Shown: positions 33,279 to 44,730, counted from the stretch's first letter. The stretch: DNA of 64,000 nt from Gambelia wislizenii (GCA_030847615.1 JAUMIR010000001.1:288698187-288762186); one strand, 5' to 3'. The notes: generated by a model from the letters alone, not told the origin. Program-made: numbers and translations.

Positions 33279-34134
33279 GGGCTCGTTTACATGGGCAAAT
33301 ATTCCTCTAAATATACCGCTAAGATAGCTCATAGTTCCCACAGATCGCAGCACAGCATCGCCTCATTCAGAAGGGGGGGGAAGTAAAACACCCAAATATA
33401 GCGTGGCAAGGGATGTCGCTACTTTTGCAGGTATATTTGCAATGTAGCGCATTATTGGCAGTGTAAACAACCATTCCGCTAAGGGATACAGCAGAGCTGC
33501 ATTGTGATTGGTTGATGATGCAGGGGTGGGCTTAAAAGAGGGGCAGGGAGGGAGGGAAAGACAGTAGCGATTAGAGGAAACTTTGAAAAATCCTCTCTGC
33601 TATTTTGCAAGCCAGTTTGCAAACAAAAAGGATTCCCAACAATTTTCATTCAGGGAGCATTCCTTCTCCTCCTCTCTGCTGTTTTGCAAGTATGTAAAAG
33701 CTCAGTTCGTCACCTGTGATCCTGTGCATGGGGGAGGGAGAGAAACCATTTCACGAAGGGGTGCATCAGAGCTGCACTGCTATTTTCCCTCTCTCTCTCT
33801 CTGGCTTCCCTCTATTTGGCAGAAAATGCTATTAAGCAAGGAGGAAGAACTTCCGTTTGATTTGTGGGAAGGGAGTGGGGAGGGAGGGGGACTGCCTCTA
33901 AGCTGTTAAGCACGGAGTTTGGGCCAAGGCAGACATTCCTATGGCATTTCTTTCCCTCTCCAATGCTTGGCCATGCCCCCAGCACTTTTGGCTGTGTGAA
34001 CCTCAAAGCGGAAAAAATCAAAGAGCCACAAAATATAGCTGTGTAAACATATACTGAGTAAACTACCCACCACTGATGCAGGAAAGCGCTAAAGCGCAAC
34101 TTAACGCAATAAAACCTGCCATGTAAACCAGCCC
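33279..34134. mobile_element. F-type 3-bp-TSD DNA element, 856 bp
   Basis: Ends GGGCTCGTTTACATGG and CCATGTAAACCAGCCC form a 16-bp inverted repeat with one mismatch. CAA flanks both sides (33276-33278, 34135-34137). The interior is GC-richer with 'gattggttgatgatgc' and 'gggtgggcttaaaag' blocks. The longest open frames are about 108 codons and have no transposase motif. Confidence 0.78.
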
Positions 34135-34137
34135 CAA

Positions 34138-34360
34138 GGCTGTTCCAACACTGCAGAAATAATGCAGTTTGATGCCGCTTTTAACTATTATGGCTCCATC
34201 CTATGGAATCCTGGGATCTGTAGTTTGTTGTGGCACTAGAGCTCTGACAGAGAAGGCTAAATATCACACAAAACTACAATCCAAGAATTTTGGAGCACTG
34301 AGCCATGGCAGTTAAAGTGGTGTCAAACTGTGTTATTTCTTCAGTGTGATACAACAAGGA
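34138..34360. mobile_element. Palindromic M-family MITE
   Basis: Starts GGCTGTTCCAACACTGCAG immediately after the CAA duplication of the F element. Inner mirrored blocks 'ggctccatcctatggaatcc' and 'ctacaatccaagaattttgg'. Right end near 'cagtgtgatacaac'. Confidence 0.8.
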
Positions 34361-35284
34361 AACAGCAACCCTTGCAACTACTAACTGAGAGAACTAGGAC
34401 TAGGTCCTGCAAATACTTTGTGATGCTCAATGTGAAACTGTTGAGCAGGAGTGTTCTAAACTCACTTGTAATAACATATCATATCCTTTACTCAATTGAA
34501 TTGCATCAAACAACCCATATATACAGTAAGTCTACAATATGCACATATACATGTACCTAATACTAATATACCTGATGCAAATAATATAATGATACACAAA
34601 GTATTTCACTATATCACTGCAGTTACCTGATACAAATAATATAATGCTATACAGTTTTCCACTGTAGTTTCTTAATGGAGGATTTCAAGACTCACAGTGG
34701 TATATAATAACACTTCAATCTGCAAAAACCTATATCATAAACACTGTTCAAAAATTGTTCATCAAGACACTGTAAGATATGGTGGTTGTTTTCCTGAACA
34801 GTGACAGAATTGAAAGCATACTGCCATATTTCTAATTCTGTTTATTCCATATTCTAATAAGTGCTTTGTTCAGGATTATCTGCAAACTTTCTTCTCAGTG
34901 TTCTTCGACTTTTTTCCCCAAAGCTCATGAAAGGCCATTTGGATCCTGTGATTTGGTCATGACAACAAAGAGGAACTGTAGGGAGGAAGACTCGTCTTTG
35001 GAATATCTCAACTCAGTTTGAATGTTTATCTACCTACTTTGTCTTCTGAGTATAGGACACCTCACTAAAATAAATGGGGATCATCATATCACATTTTCAG
35101 GTAGTTGTCCACACCAGATTCCTCTGGTAATCTTTTCCAGAGTTTGGAAATTTCACTTTTTTGGATTACAGTTCCCCAGGTCTTTTGAATACTTTTCACA
35201 AGCTGCAGTTAGTCCAAAACACAGTGACTATAATAACAACCAAGACCAGGTGTATAGAACAGAATATGCTCTATCTCTGCTTTA
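34361..35284. other. Nothing recognised
   Basis: AT-rich single-copy-like DNA. 'caaataatataatg' occurs twice at 34578 and 34636. Confidence 0.4.
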
Positions 35285-36900
35285 CAACTGATGCCAAGTG
35301 GTAGTACTGAATTGTTGTCTGGATGCAGTGAATGACTGGATGTGGCTGAATAGGCTGAGGCAGAATCCAGACAACATAGAAGCGCTGCTGGTCAGTGTGA
35401 CTAGGATCATAGCTTGTTCTGGATGGGGTTGCACTCCCTCTGAAAGATCAGGTTGGTAGGTTGGGGGTGCTCTTACTGCAGTGGCCAGGAGTGTCTTTGC
35501 CCAGCTTCGGCTGGTGCACCAGCTGCACCCTTTCTTGCAGAAGGCAGATCTGGCCACAGTGGTTCATGCCTTGGTTACCTCTCAATTAGACTACTGTAAT
35601 CTGCTCTATGCAGGGCTGCCCTTGAAAAGTGCTCAGAAGCTGCAGCAACAACAAATGCAGTGGTCAGACTGGTGTAATTGTAAGCATTGTAGCTACACTG
35701 GCTTTCAGTTTGCTTTTGAGCCCAATTCAAGGTCCTGGTGTTGACCTACAAAGCCCTAAACGACTGATGCCAGGATATCAGAAAGACTGCCTCCTCCCAT
35801 ATAAGCCTGCCAGAAATTTGAGATCTTCAGAGGAAGGCCTGTTGCATGTCCCAACACCTCATGAAGTTAGGTTGGTGGATACATGTAGGAGTAATGAGTC
35901 TAAAAAATAAAATTGTATTAAAAATTTCCAGGATCTAGTCCTTTTAAAAAACAACAAGAATTATCTTCATTAAAAAGAGAGTTTAAAAAATCATTCATTT
36001 ACCTTTAACTTCATGCAGAGTGCACTTAAGAATGCTAAGACTGATAAAGCTCAATTAACACTTAAAAAGTGTATTCAGAGGTCTGAGATCACTCAGTTAA
36101 ATTAGACTCATTACAAAACAAAGGAGTCAGTTTAAAATGCAAATCAAAAGTTTACTGAAGGTATATCAATCTCAATCTACATACTAAAACAAACTTTAAA
36201 AAGAGGTTCCTAACTGACTAAGAATATTTAGGGTAGAAAAACTCACCAGCCTACAGCGGTAGAAGGCTAGATGGTAAAACATCATGGCATGGTTACAGGA
36301 AAGATTGCTTAAGATGAAGATGGCAAAGATGGCTAAAGATGGCTCCAGCCTCATGGAGACTCAAGCTTAAAGAGAACTTACACACAGCAATAAAATTTAA
36401 ATTAGGTCATGTGTGGAATGACCCAGCACTCCAGTTGGCTGGAAGTGCCCAGTGAAATAAGAGAAAGGGAACTTGGGAGAACAAAAGGCATGCAGGGAAA
36501 AACCCTAGACTTATCTAAGGATGTGAATGAGGTACACACGATTGCTTTTACATTACAATGATTATTTCCCCACATACTACAGTACACATAACAGGACTTT
36601 CTCTGTAGCAGTGCCTCGACTGTGGAACTTCCTGCCCAAGGAAGTTAAGCTGGCCCCAGTTTTCTTAAGCTTCTGGTGGGCAGCCAAAACAGTGCTGTTA
36701 GGCATGGCATTCAGTATTTGAAATTGCTATTTTAACTGTTTCAAAACTGGATTCTAAGATTGTTTTTAGACTGCTTTTAGGAGTTTTTAAAGAGTAATTT
36801 AATGTATTTTTTAAAAATGTTTGTATCATATTGTTTTAATTGGTTTTTATTTGTTCATCACTTGGGGGGCTCTTGTGGAATGGGAGGCGATACAGAAATA
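35285..36900 (+). mobile_element. L2-like LINE 3' region, interrupted
   Basis: The RT C-terminal part is readable (35300-35885), then comes a foreign or rearranged stretch (about 35905-36575) rich in A. The L2 resumes with a VAVPRLWNFLP-like block at about 36605 and a T-rich 3' UTR ending near 36900 ('gggaggcgatacagaaatag'). Frames are broken by several mutations. Confidence 0.75.
35481..35744 (+). pseudogene. L2 reverse transcriptase C-terminal fragment
   Basis: This 87-codon frame gives FAQLRLVHQLHPFLQKADL, then TSQLDYCNLLYAGLP at residues 34-47 and KSAQKLQ, the conserved block just after the L2 RT palm/thumb region. The frame then diverges (frameshift near 35660), and the following L2 block is found in other frames. 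The catalytic palm motif is not in this fragment. Confidence 0.75.
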
Positions 36901-36989
36901 GAAACAAAGCCAATTCTAAAATAGATATATTGACTCTGAGTCCATTTCTAGGAAATGCCTCATAACATATGACCTTTCTTGCACATTAA

Positions 36990-37529
36990 GGATTTTACCC
37001 TCCTTTCCCGTTCTTTTGCTGGCATATTTTGTGGTGTTTTTATGCCGACAAAAGAACCCCCTTTACCACACTTAACTGCAATCCTGTCAAAAGGCAGCCC
37101 TGGCATTGATGGGGGAGTGAACAGAGCTCCATTTACTTACTGGATTGAAATCTCGCCAATTCCCGTGAGAAGACATGAGCGCAGCAAATTCAAAAAAATA
37201 AGAAAGAAACAGTACACACAAGCACAGAAGCACACTAAAAAAGTTAAAAGTAAACCAGGGAGGTTCATAAAAAGACACCTACCTGGCTGTTGCAAACTCA
37301 CCCGAAAGTGTTCTGGCCGGAACAGCCATTCACAATGTAATTATGAGGGGGGGAAAGGTGCGAGATTTCAAATACCAGCAAAAAAACACCTCAGCTGATC
37401 TACTGATGGCTTGTCCTCTCAATAAAATAGAACGCCTTATTTACAAGGATGATGTTGTTTGTTATGCATGCCCTTTCGTGTTTATGTGGCATCATTATGA
37501 CACCATCTTTGCTGCATTTGAAAAAGTCC
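36990..37529 (-). mobile_element. N-type 3-bp-TSD DNA element
   Basis: Left end GGATTTTACCCTCC, right end AAAAAGTCC, with TAA on both sides (36987-36989, 37530-37532). A subterminal hairpin GTTCTTTTGCTGGCATA / TATGCCGACAAAAGAAC lies at about 37010-37056. The N/P inverted repeat is at 37402-37423. Internal blocks are shared in reverse with 39282-39853 and 63020-63569. Confidence 0.72.
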
Positions 37530-38720
37530 TAAAATTGTTCTGAGAGGATATTCTCTGGATCCCACTGCCATTTGAAGTCTCTATAGTAGCAACTGAGCCC
37601 TGTGATTACCTCACTGGAGAAGTTTGCCGTATTATGCTTTTCAGCACCAGGTGAAGATATTTATTTTCCAAAACCTTGTTGAATTTGTAAGTTTTAACTG
37701 TGCTTTTTTCCTTATGATCTTGCTGTGTCTTACAGAATGTTTATATCCCGTTTCTAGTTACCTTATTCAAAATCTATAGGATACTCTTTGAAACCGTTAA
37801 GGAGAAAGGCATCCAATTTCTACAATAAACCAACCAACATGAGTGCAACTGTACCCACACAACAAGAACACATTGTCTCTGATACGTCAAGGTGATAAAT
37901 AGTTACCCTGGCTAGTAGCCACTGAATTTAAAATTCCCATTTTATCCCATTTTAAAGCCATAAAAATCCCATTTTAAAGCTAACCAGATTAGCAGTTATA
38001 ACAGCATTCTATGGCAGTGTGTTTCACAGTTTGACTATGCACTGTTTGAAGAAGTGTCTCTTTTTATCAATCATGAATCTGCAACCATTTAGCTATGGAT
38101 GACTCTGGCTTATAGTATTATGAAATAAGGGGGGAAAGCTTCTCCTTATCTGCTGTTGTTGTTGTTGTTGTGGTTTATATGCTCCATCTTTCCCCCAATA
38201 ATTGGACTCTGAGTAGCTTACAAAGAGGGTACAGATTAAAAGCTATACAAAAATGTCAGTAAAAATATAAATATAAAAGTTATTTAAGAGTAGACTTAAA
38301 ACCATTTAAAATTCATTAAAAAACCTATATTTAAAAATCCACAAAACACCATAGTATGCCATTAAAAGCACAGCCTAGTCACATTCGAAAAGACTGATGG
38401 AACAGAAATGTTTTTACTTCCCAGTGGAAGGAGAGCAAACAGGGAGCAATCTCAGTGTCTCCAAGGAGGGAATTCCAAAGTCTGGGAGCAGCCACTGAGA
38501 GGCACTTGTCCCACCAAACCAGCCAGATAAGGTTGTGGGACAAAGACAACAGCCTCTCTTGAAGATCTTAGGGCTTTAACACGCTCACATGGAAAAACCA
38601 TGTCCTTCATAAAGCCTACACCCATATTCACCTTTTCTCCAACTGAAGAGCCCTAAGCACGTATGACCATTCCTTTGGTGTAGGACTTTATCAAAAGCAT
38701 TCTGGAAATCCAAGGATACA
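37530..38720 (-). mobile_element. Old CR1-like relic split by an L2/CR1-like LINE tail
   Basis: 38680-38720 reads on the minus strand as a DFQNAFDKV-like remnant of the LINE 'DFSKAFD' RT motif. 37985-38150 is the same element's more 3' part. Between them, 38155-38580 is another reversed LINE 3' end: (GTT)n, 'tttatatgctccatctttccc', A-rich UTR and 'ggagggaattccaaagtctggg'. 37530-37880 shows nothing specific. Confidence 0.5.
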
Positions 38721-39200
38721 ATGTGTGCAATCCTACATCATCCTTTCAGAGCTCCTTACAATATTTCCATGCAACTATCCTTTCTGGCCCCAAAGGAATT
38801 TGTTTTCAAATGCTGGAATTCACCCCATGGCCGTTTAGTAGCCAGGGAGGATGGGGGTTTGCCAAGCAGTATGCAGCTGTTATTCTGCACCTGGGAGAAG
38901 AGAGCAGACATTGCCTTCCCAGATCTCCAGTGAGCAGTTCTGGAGTCAAATAAGAGATGTGCTGTACTTTCTGTTACCTTTCCACACATATAAATTAAAT
39001 CGGAGAGCAGTGTGGCTACTGTTTCCAATAGGTTCAACCACTTTCATATCTCACACTAAGCCTCGGGCAGAACCATTTAACAATAAGTCCAGGGTCCCCT
39101 TTCCCCTGGTCCGTTCCATGACTGGCTGTTCTAGGACACAGTAATTTAGGATATCTAGAAATGTTAGCTCATTGTTATGACTGCAGCATGTATTTACCTG
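38721..39200. other. Nothing recognised
   Basis: Overlapping short frames on both strands, none with a motif or splice context. Confidence 0.35.
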
Positions 39201-39281
39201 GGGCCTTTTCACACTATTATCCCACTATGATTCCTCTTTAACTGCCATGAGAGCATCATGTGGAATCCTAGGATTGACAAG

Positions 39282-39853
39282 GGACTTTATCAGACACAGA
39301 AAATATGGCGTCATCACGATGCTGCATAACCATGAAAGGGTGTGCAGATCAGATGATGTTACCCTTTCACGGTAATGAAAAGCCCAAAAGCTGTACCTTT
39401 TAATTGATGGCTTAAGCCGTCAATAGATCTCTCTTCCATTTTGTTTTGTTTTGTTTTGCTAGTATTGTCGGTGTGAGAAGCCTCTGTCCCTTTAAATCTC
39501 ATACTTACCCTGACAATGGCTAGACTGGTGCAAACACTTCCAGGTCAGATTGGGATATCCAGGTAAGTTACAAACTTTTTTTTTACCCTTCCCTGGTTAC
39601 TTGGAGGTTTTTGTGTTGGGTTGTGTGTTTGGTGTGACTTTTATAATGTCATTTTCATTTTTTATTTCTGAATTTCCCACATGATGAAATTGCATGGGAT
39701 TTCAAAAGAGGAAATGAATGGAGTTCCGTTCACTTTCTCTTTATTGCTGGAGGAGGTAAATGCGGGGGGGGGGGACATTCTTTTGCTGGCATAAAAATTT
39801 ATTTTTTTTATGCTGTCAAAAGAATGTTTTAACAGGGATGTCTGATAAAGTCC
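39282..39853 (+). mobile_element. N-type 3-bp-TSD DNA element, complete
   Basis: Ends GGACTTTATCAGAC and GTCTGATAAAGTCC are a perfect 14-bp inverted repeat, with AAG on both sides (39279-39281, 39854-39856). The best N/P inverted repeat, ATTGATGGCTTAAGCCGTCAAT, is at 39403-39424. The subterminal hairpin ACATTCTTTTGCTGGCAT / ATGCTGTCAAAAGAATGT is at about 39776-39826. 572 bp, no transposase. Confidence 0.88.
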
Positions 39854-39974
39854 AAGGTCACTGAGAATTCTCATTGAGAGAGCTCCTATAATGCCTTCCC
39901 AAACTACAAACCCCAGGATCCCATAGGTTGAAGCCATGGCACTTAAAGAGGAACCTTAGCACTATAGGTAGATA

Positions 39975-40611
39975 GGAGTTTATTAGACTAGTGTCTGAAA
40001 GTGCTGTAATTCCACAATTGAGGAAAGTGGAAACATAGTGGCATTATTACACTTATTATCACACGTCGCCATAATCACATGATACTACTGCCACAAAATT
40101 ATTGCATGACCACCACTAGGCACTTTAAGAATAGGATTGTACTTCCATGATTTAGCATAGGCGAGTTTTCAGCAGTTGTTGCGAGAAGACACGACTTCAG
40201 TTAAAAAAAACCAAAACTCCTTAATTTACAAACTAAATCAACACTTAAACAAACCTAAAAACATACACACAAAAGGGGACAGTGCATTAAAAGAGCGTCC
40301 TGTAGATCATTTTTACGTTCTCACCTGGAAGTTTTCTTGCTGGGAACAGGGAGGGGGGGAAGCAGGACCGTTCATTCATGCTGTAATCTTGCGATTACAG
40401 CGGGCTGTGTTTTTTCATGCTCTTCAGTACTACGAAAATAGCGCTATTGAGCACTATTGATGGCTTACCCCATCAATTAAAAGGGACATGTTATTGGTGG
40501 CTGGAGCACACAGAAACCACAGGAGGACAATGGCATTGTGCGATAGCGGGAACCTGTTCGTGCTATCCTGACATCATAATCATACAACTATACCCTCATC
40601 TGATAAAATCC
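39975..40611 (-). mobile_element. P-type 3-bp-TSD DNA element, complete
   Basis: Ends GGAGTTTATTAGAC and CATCTGATAAAATCC, with ATA on both sides (39972-39974, 40612-40614). GCTGTAATCTTGCGATTACAGC at 40380-40401 is an inverted repeat with a 4-base spacer. The N/P repeat is at 40456-40477. 637 bp. Confidence 0.85.
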
Positions 40612-40630
40612 ATAGTGTGAAAAGGAACTC

Positions 40631-40847
40631 AATCAATGTGAAGATACTTAAAGTGAATCACCAATAAAACATTATCTCTTTTCAATGGCTCCCTGATTTT
40701 CCATCTCAAGATTTTCCTGAGTATTTTGGTCTTGGGGACCTTAGCATGTCCCTAGTACTAAATTATTTTTGCAGCCTAGTGTTGTCACCCAGAGTGATTC
40801 TGTGGAGAAGTCAGCCCCTTTTACAGCCTCTAACTTACTTGACACAA
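40631..40847. other. Nothing recognised
   Basis: Short gap between DNA-element nest and LINE. Confidence 0.4.
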
Positions 40848-41220
40848 ATAATAATAAATAATAATAATAAAATTTATTTATACCCTGCCCCTCTGTTAAA
40901 ACAATCGGGGCGGCTTACAAAAATTAAAATACAATACAGATAAAATCCCCAAACACCCCCCACCCCACCCTCCCCCATAAAAAAATATTAAACAATTATA
41001 AATTAAAACCAATTGATCTAAAGTCACAATTAAAAACAATAAATACAATAAAATACTATAAATGGCCAGCGGACTAAAAGAAGCCAGGATCCCCTGAGGC
41101 CGGGATCTAATTAGGAAAGGCCTGCCGAAAGAGATCCGTCTTTAGTGCTTTTTTAAAGCTACTCAGGGTTGTTATCTGACGGATCTCGTTAACTAACATG
41201 CAGAACTCCCTAACATGCAG
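40848..41220 (-). mobile_element. L2-like LINE 3' end (minus)
   Basis: (AAT)n, then 'tttataccctgcccctctg' and 'cggggcggcttac' (reversed L2 terminus), an A-rich UTR, then codons for a SFKKALKTDLFRQAF-type C-terminus at 41115-41160. Confidence 0.8.
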
Positions 41221-41404
41221 AACAATCATCTTCATAGAATCACAGAATCTTAGAGTTGGAAGAGACCACAAGGGCCATCCAGTCCAACCCCCTGCCATGC
41301 AGGAATACACAATCAAATCATTCCTGACAGATGGCCATCCAGCCTCTGTTTAAAAACCTCCAAAGAAGGAGACTCCACAACAGTGTATTACAAGGCAGTG
41401 CATT

Positions 41405-41764
41405 TCACTTCCAAAAAGCTCTTACTGTCAGGAAGTTCTTCCTAATGTTTAGGTGGAATTTCTTTTCCTGTAGTTTGAACCCATTGCTCCGTATCCTAGT
41501 CTGTGGAGCAGCAGAAAGCAAGCTTGCTCCATCCTCAATATGACATCTCTTCAAATATTTAAACATGGCTATCATATCCCATCTCAACCTTCTCTTCTCC
41601 AGACTAAACATGCCTAGCTCCCTAAGATGCTCCTCATAGGACATGGCTTCCAGACCACCCACCATCCTGGTCACCCTCCTCTGGACACGTTCCAGCTTCT
41701 CAATATCCTTCCTGAATTGTGGTGCCCAGAACTGGACACAGTATTCCAGGTGAGGTCTGACCAA
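41405..41764 (-). pseudogene. CR1 RT C-terminal (thumb) fragment
   Basis: The 119-codon frame reads [67 protein letters not shown], the diagnostic end of the CR1 protein. The last codons before the 3' UTR are frameshifted (the usual end is not reached in frame). Confidence 0.9.
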
Positions 41765-42050
41765 AGCAGTGGCACTATTACTTCCCTTGATCTAGACACT
41801 ATGCTCTTATTAATGCAGCCTAGAATCACATTGGCTTTCTTAGCTGCTGCATCACACTACTGACTCTTGTTCAGTTTGTGTTCCACTAAGACTCCTAGAT
41901 CCTTTTCGCATGTACTGCCCTCAAGCCAGGTGTCACCCATCCTATATCTGTGCATTTCATTTTTACTGCCCAAGTGTAGTATCCTACATTTCTCCCTGTT
42001 GAAATTCATTTGTTAGTATTGGCCCAGCTCTCTAATCTGTTGAGGTCATT

Positions 42051-42410
42051 TTAGATTCTGATCCTGTCCTCTGGGGTATTCGCTACCCCTCCTAATTTGG
42101 TGTCATCTGCAAACTTGATAAGCATACCCTCTATTCCCTCATCCAAGCCACTGAGAAAGTTATTGAATAGCACTGGACCCAGGACAGAAAACTGTGGCAC
42201 CCCACTGGTCACTTCTCTCCAGGATGAAGAGGAGCCATTGGTGACTACCCTTTGGGTTTGGTCAGTCAACCAATTACAAATCCATCTAACAGTTGCATTG
42301 TCTAGCCCACAGGTTACTAACTTTTTTGCAAGAATATCATGGGGTACTTTGTCAAAAGCCTTACTGAAATCAAGATACACTACATCCACTGGATTCCTTT
42401 CATCTATCAA
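42051..42410 (-). pseudogene. CR1 RT palm fragment with FADD box
   Basis: Residues 13-24 [12 protein letters not shown], 69-82 [14 protein letters not shown] and 100-103 FADD are the CR1 RT palm motifs. Phe replaces the usual Gly in the GVPQG block (residue 74), a change expected to damage the active-site region. The frame ends in a stop soon after the catalytic box, so it is not connected to the C-terminal piece. Confidence 0.9.
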
Positions 42411-42580
42411 GTTTGTAACTCCATCAAAAAAAGAGATAGATTAGTCTGACACAACTTGTTTTTGAGAAATCCATGTTGACTTTTTGTGGACACGGCATTC
42501 CTTTCTAAGTGGTTACAGACTGTCTGTTTAATGATCTGCTCTAGAATCTTTCCTAGTATTGATGTCTCTCTGACTGGGTG

Positions 42581-43036
42581 TTAATTATTTTGGTCTTCTG
42601 CCTCCCCACTTTTAAAGATGGGGACAACATTTGCCATCCTCCAATCTGTTGGAACTTCTCCTGTTCTCCAGGAATTCTCAAAGATTATTGGCAGTGGTTC
42701 TGAGATTACTTCTGCCAGTTCTTTTAATACCCTTGGATGAAGTTCATCTGGCCCTGGAGATTTGAACTCATTTATACTGGCAACTACCTCTTCACCAATT
42801 CTGTGCTGTAGTTCCCCTACTGCATCAACTGCTCCATCTTCCCCAGGTTGAGCACTGTTCTCCCTTTGGGAGAAGACTGAAGCAAAGAAAGTGTTTAGTA
42901 GTTCTGGCTTTTCTCTATCCCCTGTTAGCCTGTTGCCATCTTCTCCATGCAGCAACCTTACCATTTCCTTGTTCTTCCTTTTGCTACAGGCATAACCAAA
43001 AAAGCCCCTTTTTATTGTTTTTAACATCTCTAGCAA
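42581..43036 (-). pseudogene. CR1 RT N-terminal fragment
   Basis: 151 codons with LLNTFFASVFSQRE, SPGPDELHPRVLKELAEVI and GEVPTDWRMANVVPIFKSG, the CR1 blocks between endonuclease and palm. It ends with a stop at QNN, where the usual continuation would be an N(Y)RPIS-type block. About 60 bp downstream of its 5' end the Helitron begins. Confidence 0.9.
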
Positions 43037-43093
43037 GCCTGAGCTCCATCTGAGCTTTGGCTTTTCTGACTTTTCCCCTACATGAGCTGGCTA

Positions 43094-43981
43094 TCTATAT
43101 ATATAATTATCTTGGGTATGTTGCCATTTCCAGTGTGCTGATTGGCTGCTTAGGGAACTGACCATCCAATCACAGATCTGTTGGGCAGCCAATTACACAC
43201 TGGGGCGGGACCATGTAGATCTCAAACATGACAGCTGCAGCTGGAGAGTGAGTAACATAGGGGTGGATGTGGTGTGTGCCTGTGTGTTCTGGAGTGCAAG
43301 GGGTGGGGTGGGAGGGGCAGAATGAGTGGGGGGAAGAATGAGTGGTGGGGGACAGAATGAGTGGGGGATGGGCAGAACGAGTGGTGGGGGAAGTACCAGT
43401 GGTGGGAGGGGCAGAATGAGTGGGGGAGCAGAATGAGTGGGAACAGGGGCAGAACAAGTGGGGAGAGGGGTAGAACAAGTGGTGGGGGCAGAACGAGTGG
43501 GGGAGGGGCAGAACAAGTGGGGGGGAAATGAGTGGTGGGGAACAGAACAAGTGGGGGGCAGAACAAGTGGGGGGGCAGAATGAGTGGGGGGGCAGAACAA
43601 TTGGGGGAGGAGCAGAACGAATGGTAGGAGGGAGAGAATGAATGGTGGGGACAAAATGAGTGTGTGTGGGGAAGAATGATGACCTGGCTAATAGTGTGGA
43701 AGTGGCAGGATCCCTAGGGGGGAGTGGGAGGAGGGGCAGACCAAGTGGGGGGAGGGACAGAACGAGTGGTGGGGGGAAGAACAAGTGGTGGGGGACAGCA
43801 AGGGGCAGAACAAACAGTGGGGGTGGCAAGGGGTAGAACAAGTGGTAGGGAGCAGCAGAGGACAGAACGAGCAGCGGGTGGGTGAGTTAAACCCACCAGC
43901 CAACCTCAAAGAGTTGTCATGAGTCTCCTGGGCATTTTGGGGAAGTTTTTTAATGGTGTATGGTACGCTGGGTCCAGCTAG
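43094..43981 (+). mobile_element. Non-autonomous Helitron, 888 bp, inside CR1
   Basis: The 5' end TCTATATATATAATTATC and 3' end GCTGGGTCCAGCTAG give the TC...CTAG signature. The inserted position is between A (43093) and T (43982), with no target duplication. GCTGG/CCAGC forms a small hairpin at the very 3' end. The CR1 sequence resumes directly on the other side. There is no Rep/helicase frame. Most of the interior is a minisatellite (43300-43870). A 457-bp relative lies at 56476-56932. Confidence 0.88.
43300..43870. repeat. Degenerate G-rich minisatellite inside the Helitron
   Basis: Many variants of 'ggggcagaatgagtgg', period about 14-25 bp. It creates long artificial Pro/Ser/Cys-rich frames on the minus strand (43170-43841 and others). 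Confidence 0.92.
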
Positions 43982-44210
43982 TTTGTTTGAATTCTTCTTT
44001 TGTGATTTCCCCCATTTTCCATTTCTTGTACATGTCCTTTTAAGTTTTAGCTCAGTTGAGAGTTCTTTCGTCATCATCCTGGTTTCTTTAGATACCTCCC
44101 TGTTTTCCTCCTCATTGGAACTGTTTGAAGTGGTACCTTCAATATATCACTTTTAAGAAACTCCCATCCTTCATGAACTCCTTTATCTTTTTGTATTTCT
44201 GACCATGGGA

Positions 44211-44714
44211 TCACCCCAGTAATTCCTTAAGTTTTCTGAAATGAGCTTTCTTAAAGTCTAGAATGCATGTCTGACTATGCTTGGCTTCCCCTTTCCTCTG
44301 TATAACAAACTCCAGAAGAACATGGTCACTCCCCCCTAGGGATCCTGCCACTTCCACACTATTAGCCAGGTCATCCCCATTGGTTAGGATCAGATCTAAA
44401 ATAGCTGATCCCCTTGTTGCCTCTTCCACCTTCTGGACAATGAAATTGTCTGCAAGGCAAGTGAGGAATTTGTTGGAACTTATATTCTTGGCAGAGTTGG
44501 ACTTCCAACAAATATCAGGATAGTTGAAATCCCCCATTACTACTACATCTCTCCTTTCTGAATGTGTGGTCATCTGTTCCAGGATGGCATCATCCATGTT
44601 CTCGGTTTGGCTTGGAGGTCTGTAGTAGATCCCCACAATGACATCCCTGCTGTTTCTCTCTCCCTTAATACTTCCCTGAAGGTTCCTATAGAGCTTCTGT
44701 CCAGAGATGACCAT
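44211..44714 (-). pseudogene. CR1 APE endonuclease fragment
   Basis: 167 codons with IVGIYYRPPSQ (27-37), VVMGDFNYPDICW (58-70; GDFN is part of the catalytic APE core), LDLILTNGDD and GGSDHVLLEF (127-136; the Asp-His pair of the active site). These are the C-terminal two thirds of the CR1 endonuclease that nicks the target. The first catalytic Asn/Glu motifs lie upstream and are absent because of the 5' truncation. Confidence 0.92.
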
Positions 44715-44730
44715 ATCCCAGTGGTTCTCT

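Larger units (their letters stand above)
39201..40630. mobile_element. Palindromic M-family MITE carrying two nested DNA elements
   Basis: The left end GGGCCTTTTCACACTAT (39201-39217) is mirrored by ATAGTGTGAAAAGG at about 40612-40625. Between them lie the inner MITE blocks ('tgtggaatcctaggatt', 'ctacaaaccccaggatccc'). The N element 39282-39853 and P element 39975-40611 are inserted in it. Without them the MITE is about 215 bp, the normal family size. Confidence 0.8.
41232..44730 (-). mobile_element. Long CR1 LINE (minus), split by a Helitron
   Basis: The plus strand starts with 'tcatagaatcacagaatc', two copies of the CR1 3' octamer in reverse, and runs through 3' UTR, RT thumb, RT palm, RT N-terminal part and into the APE endonuclease, where it stops near 44730. 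Without the Helitron (43094-43981) about 2.6 kb of CR1 remains. ORF1 and the endonuclease start are missing. Frames are broken in several places, so it is a dead copy. Confidence 0.92.

Noticed and set aside
38721..39144. Overlapping frames of 70-97 codons on both strands
   Set aside because: No motif, mutually overlapping, and next to transposon relics.
43170..44077. Long Pro/Ser/Cys-rich minus-strand frames up to 223 codons
   Set aside because: They run through the Helitron minisatellite and overlap each other in three frames; no domain is present.
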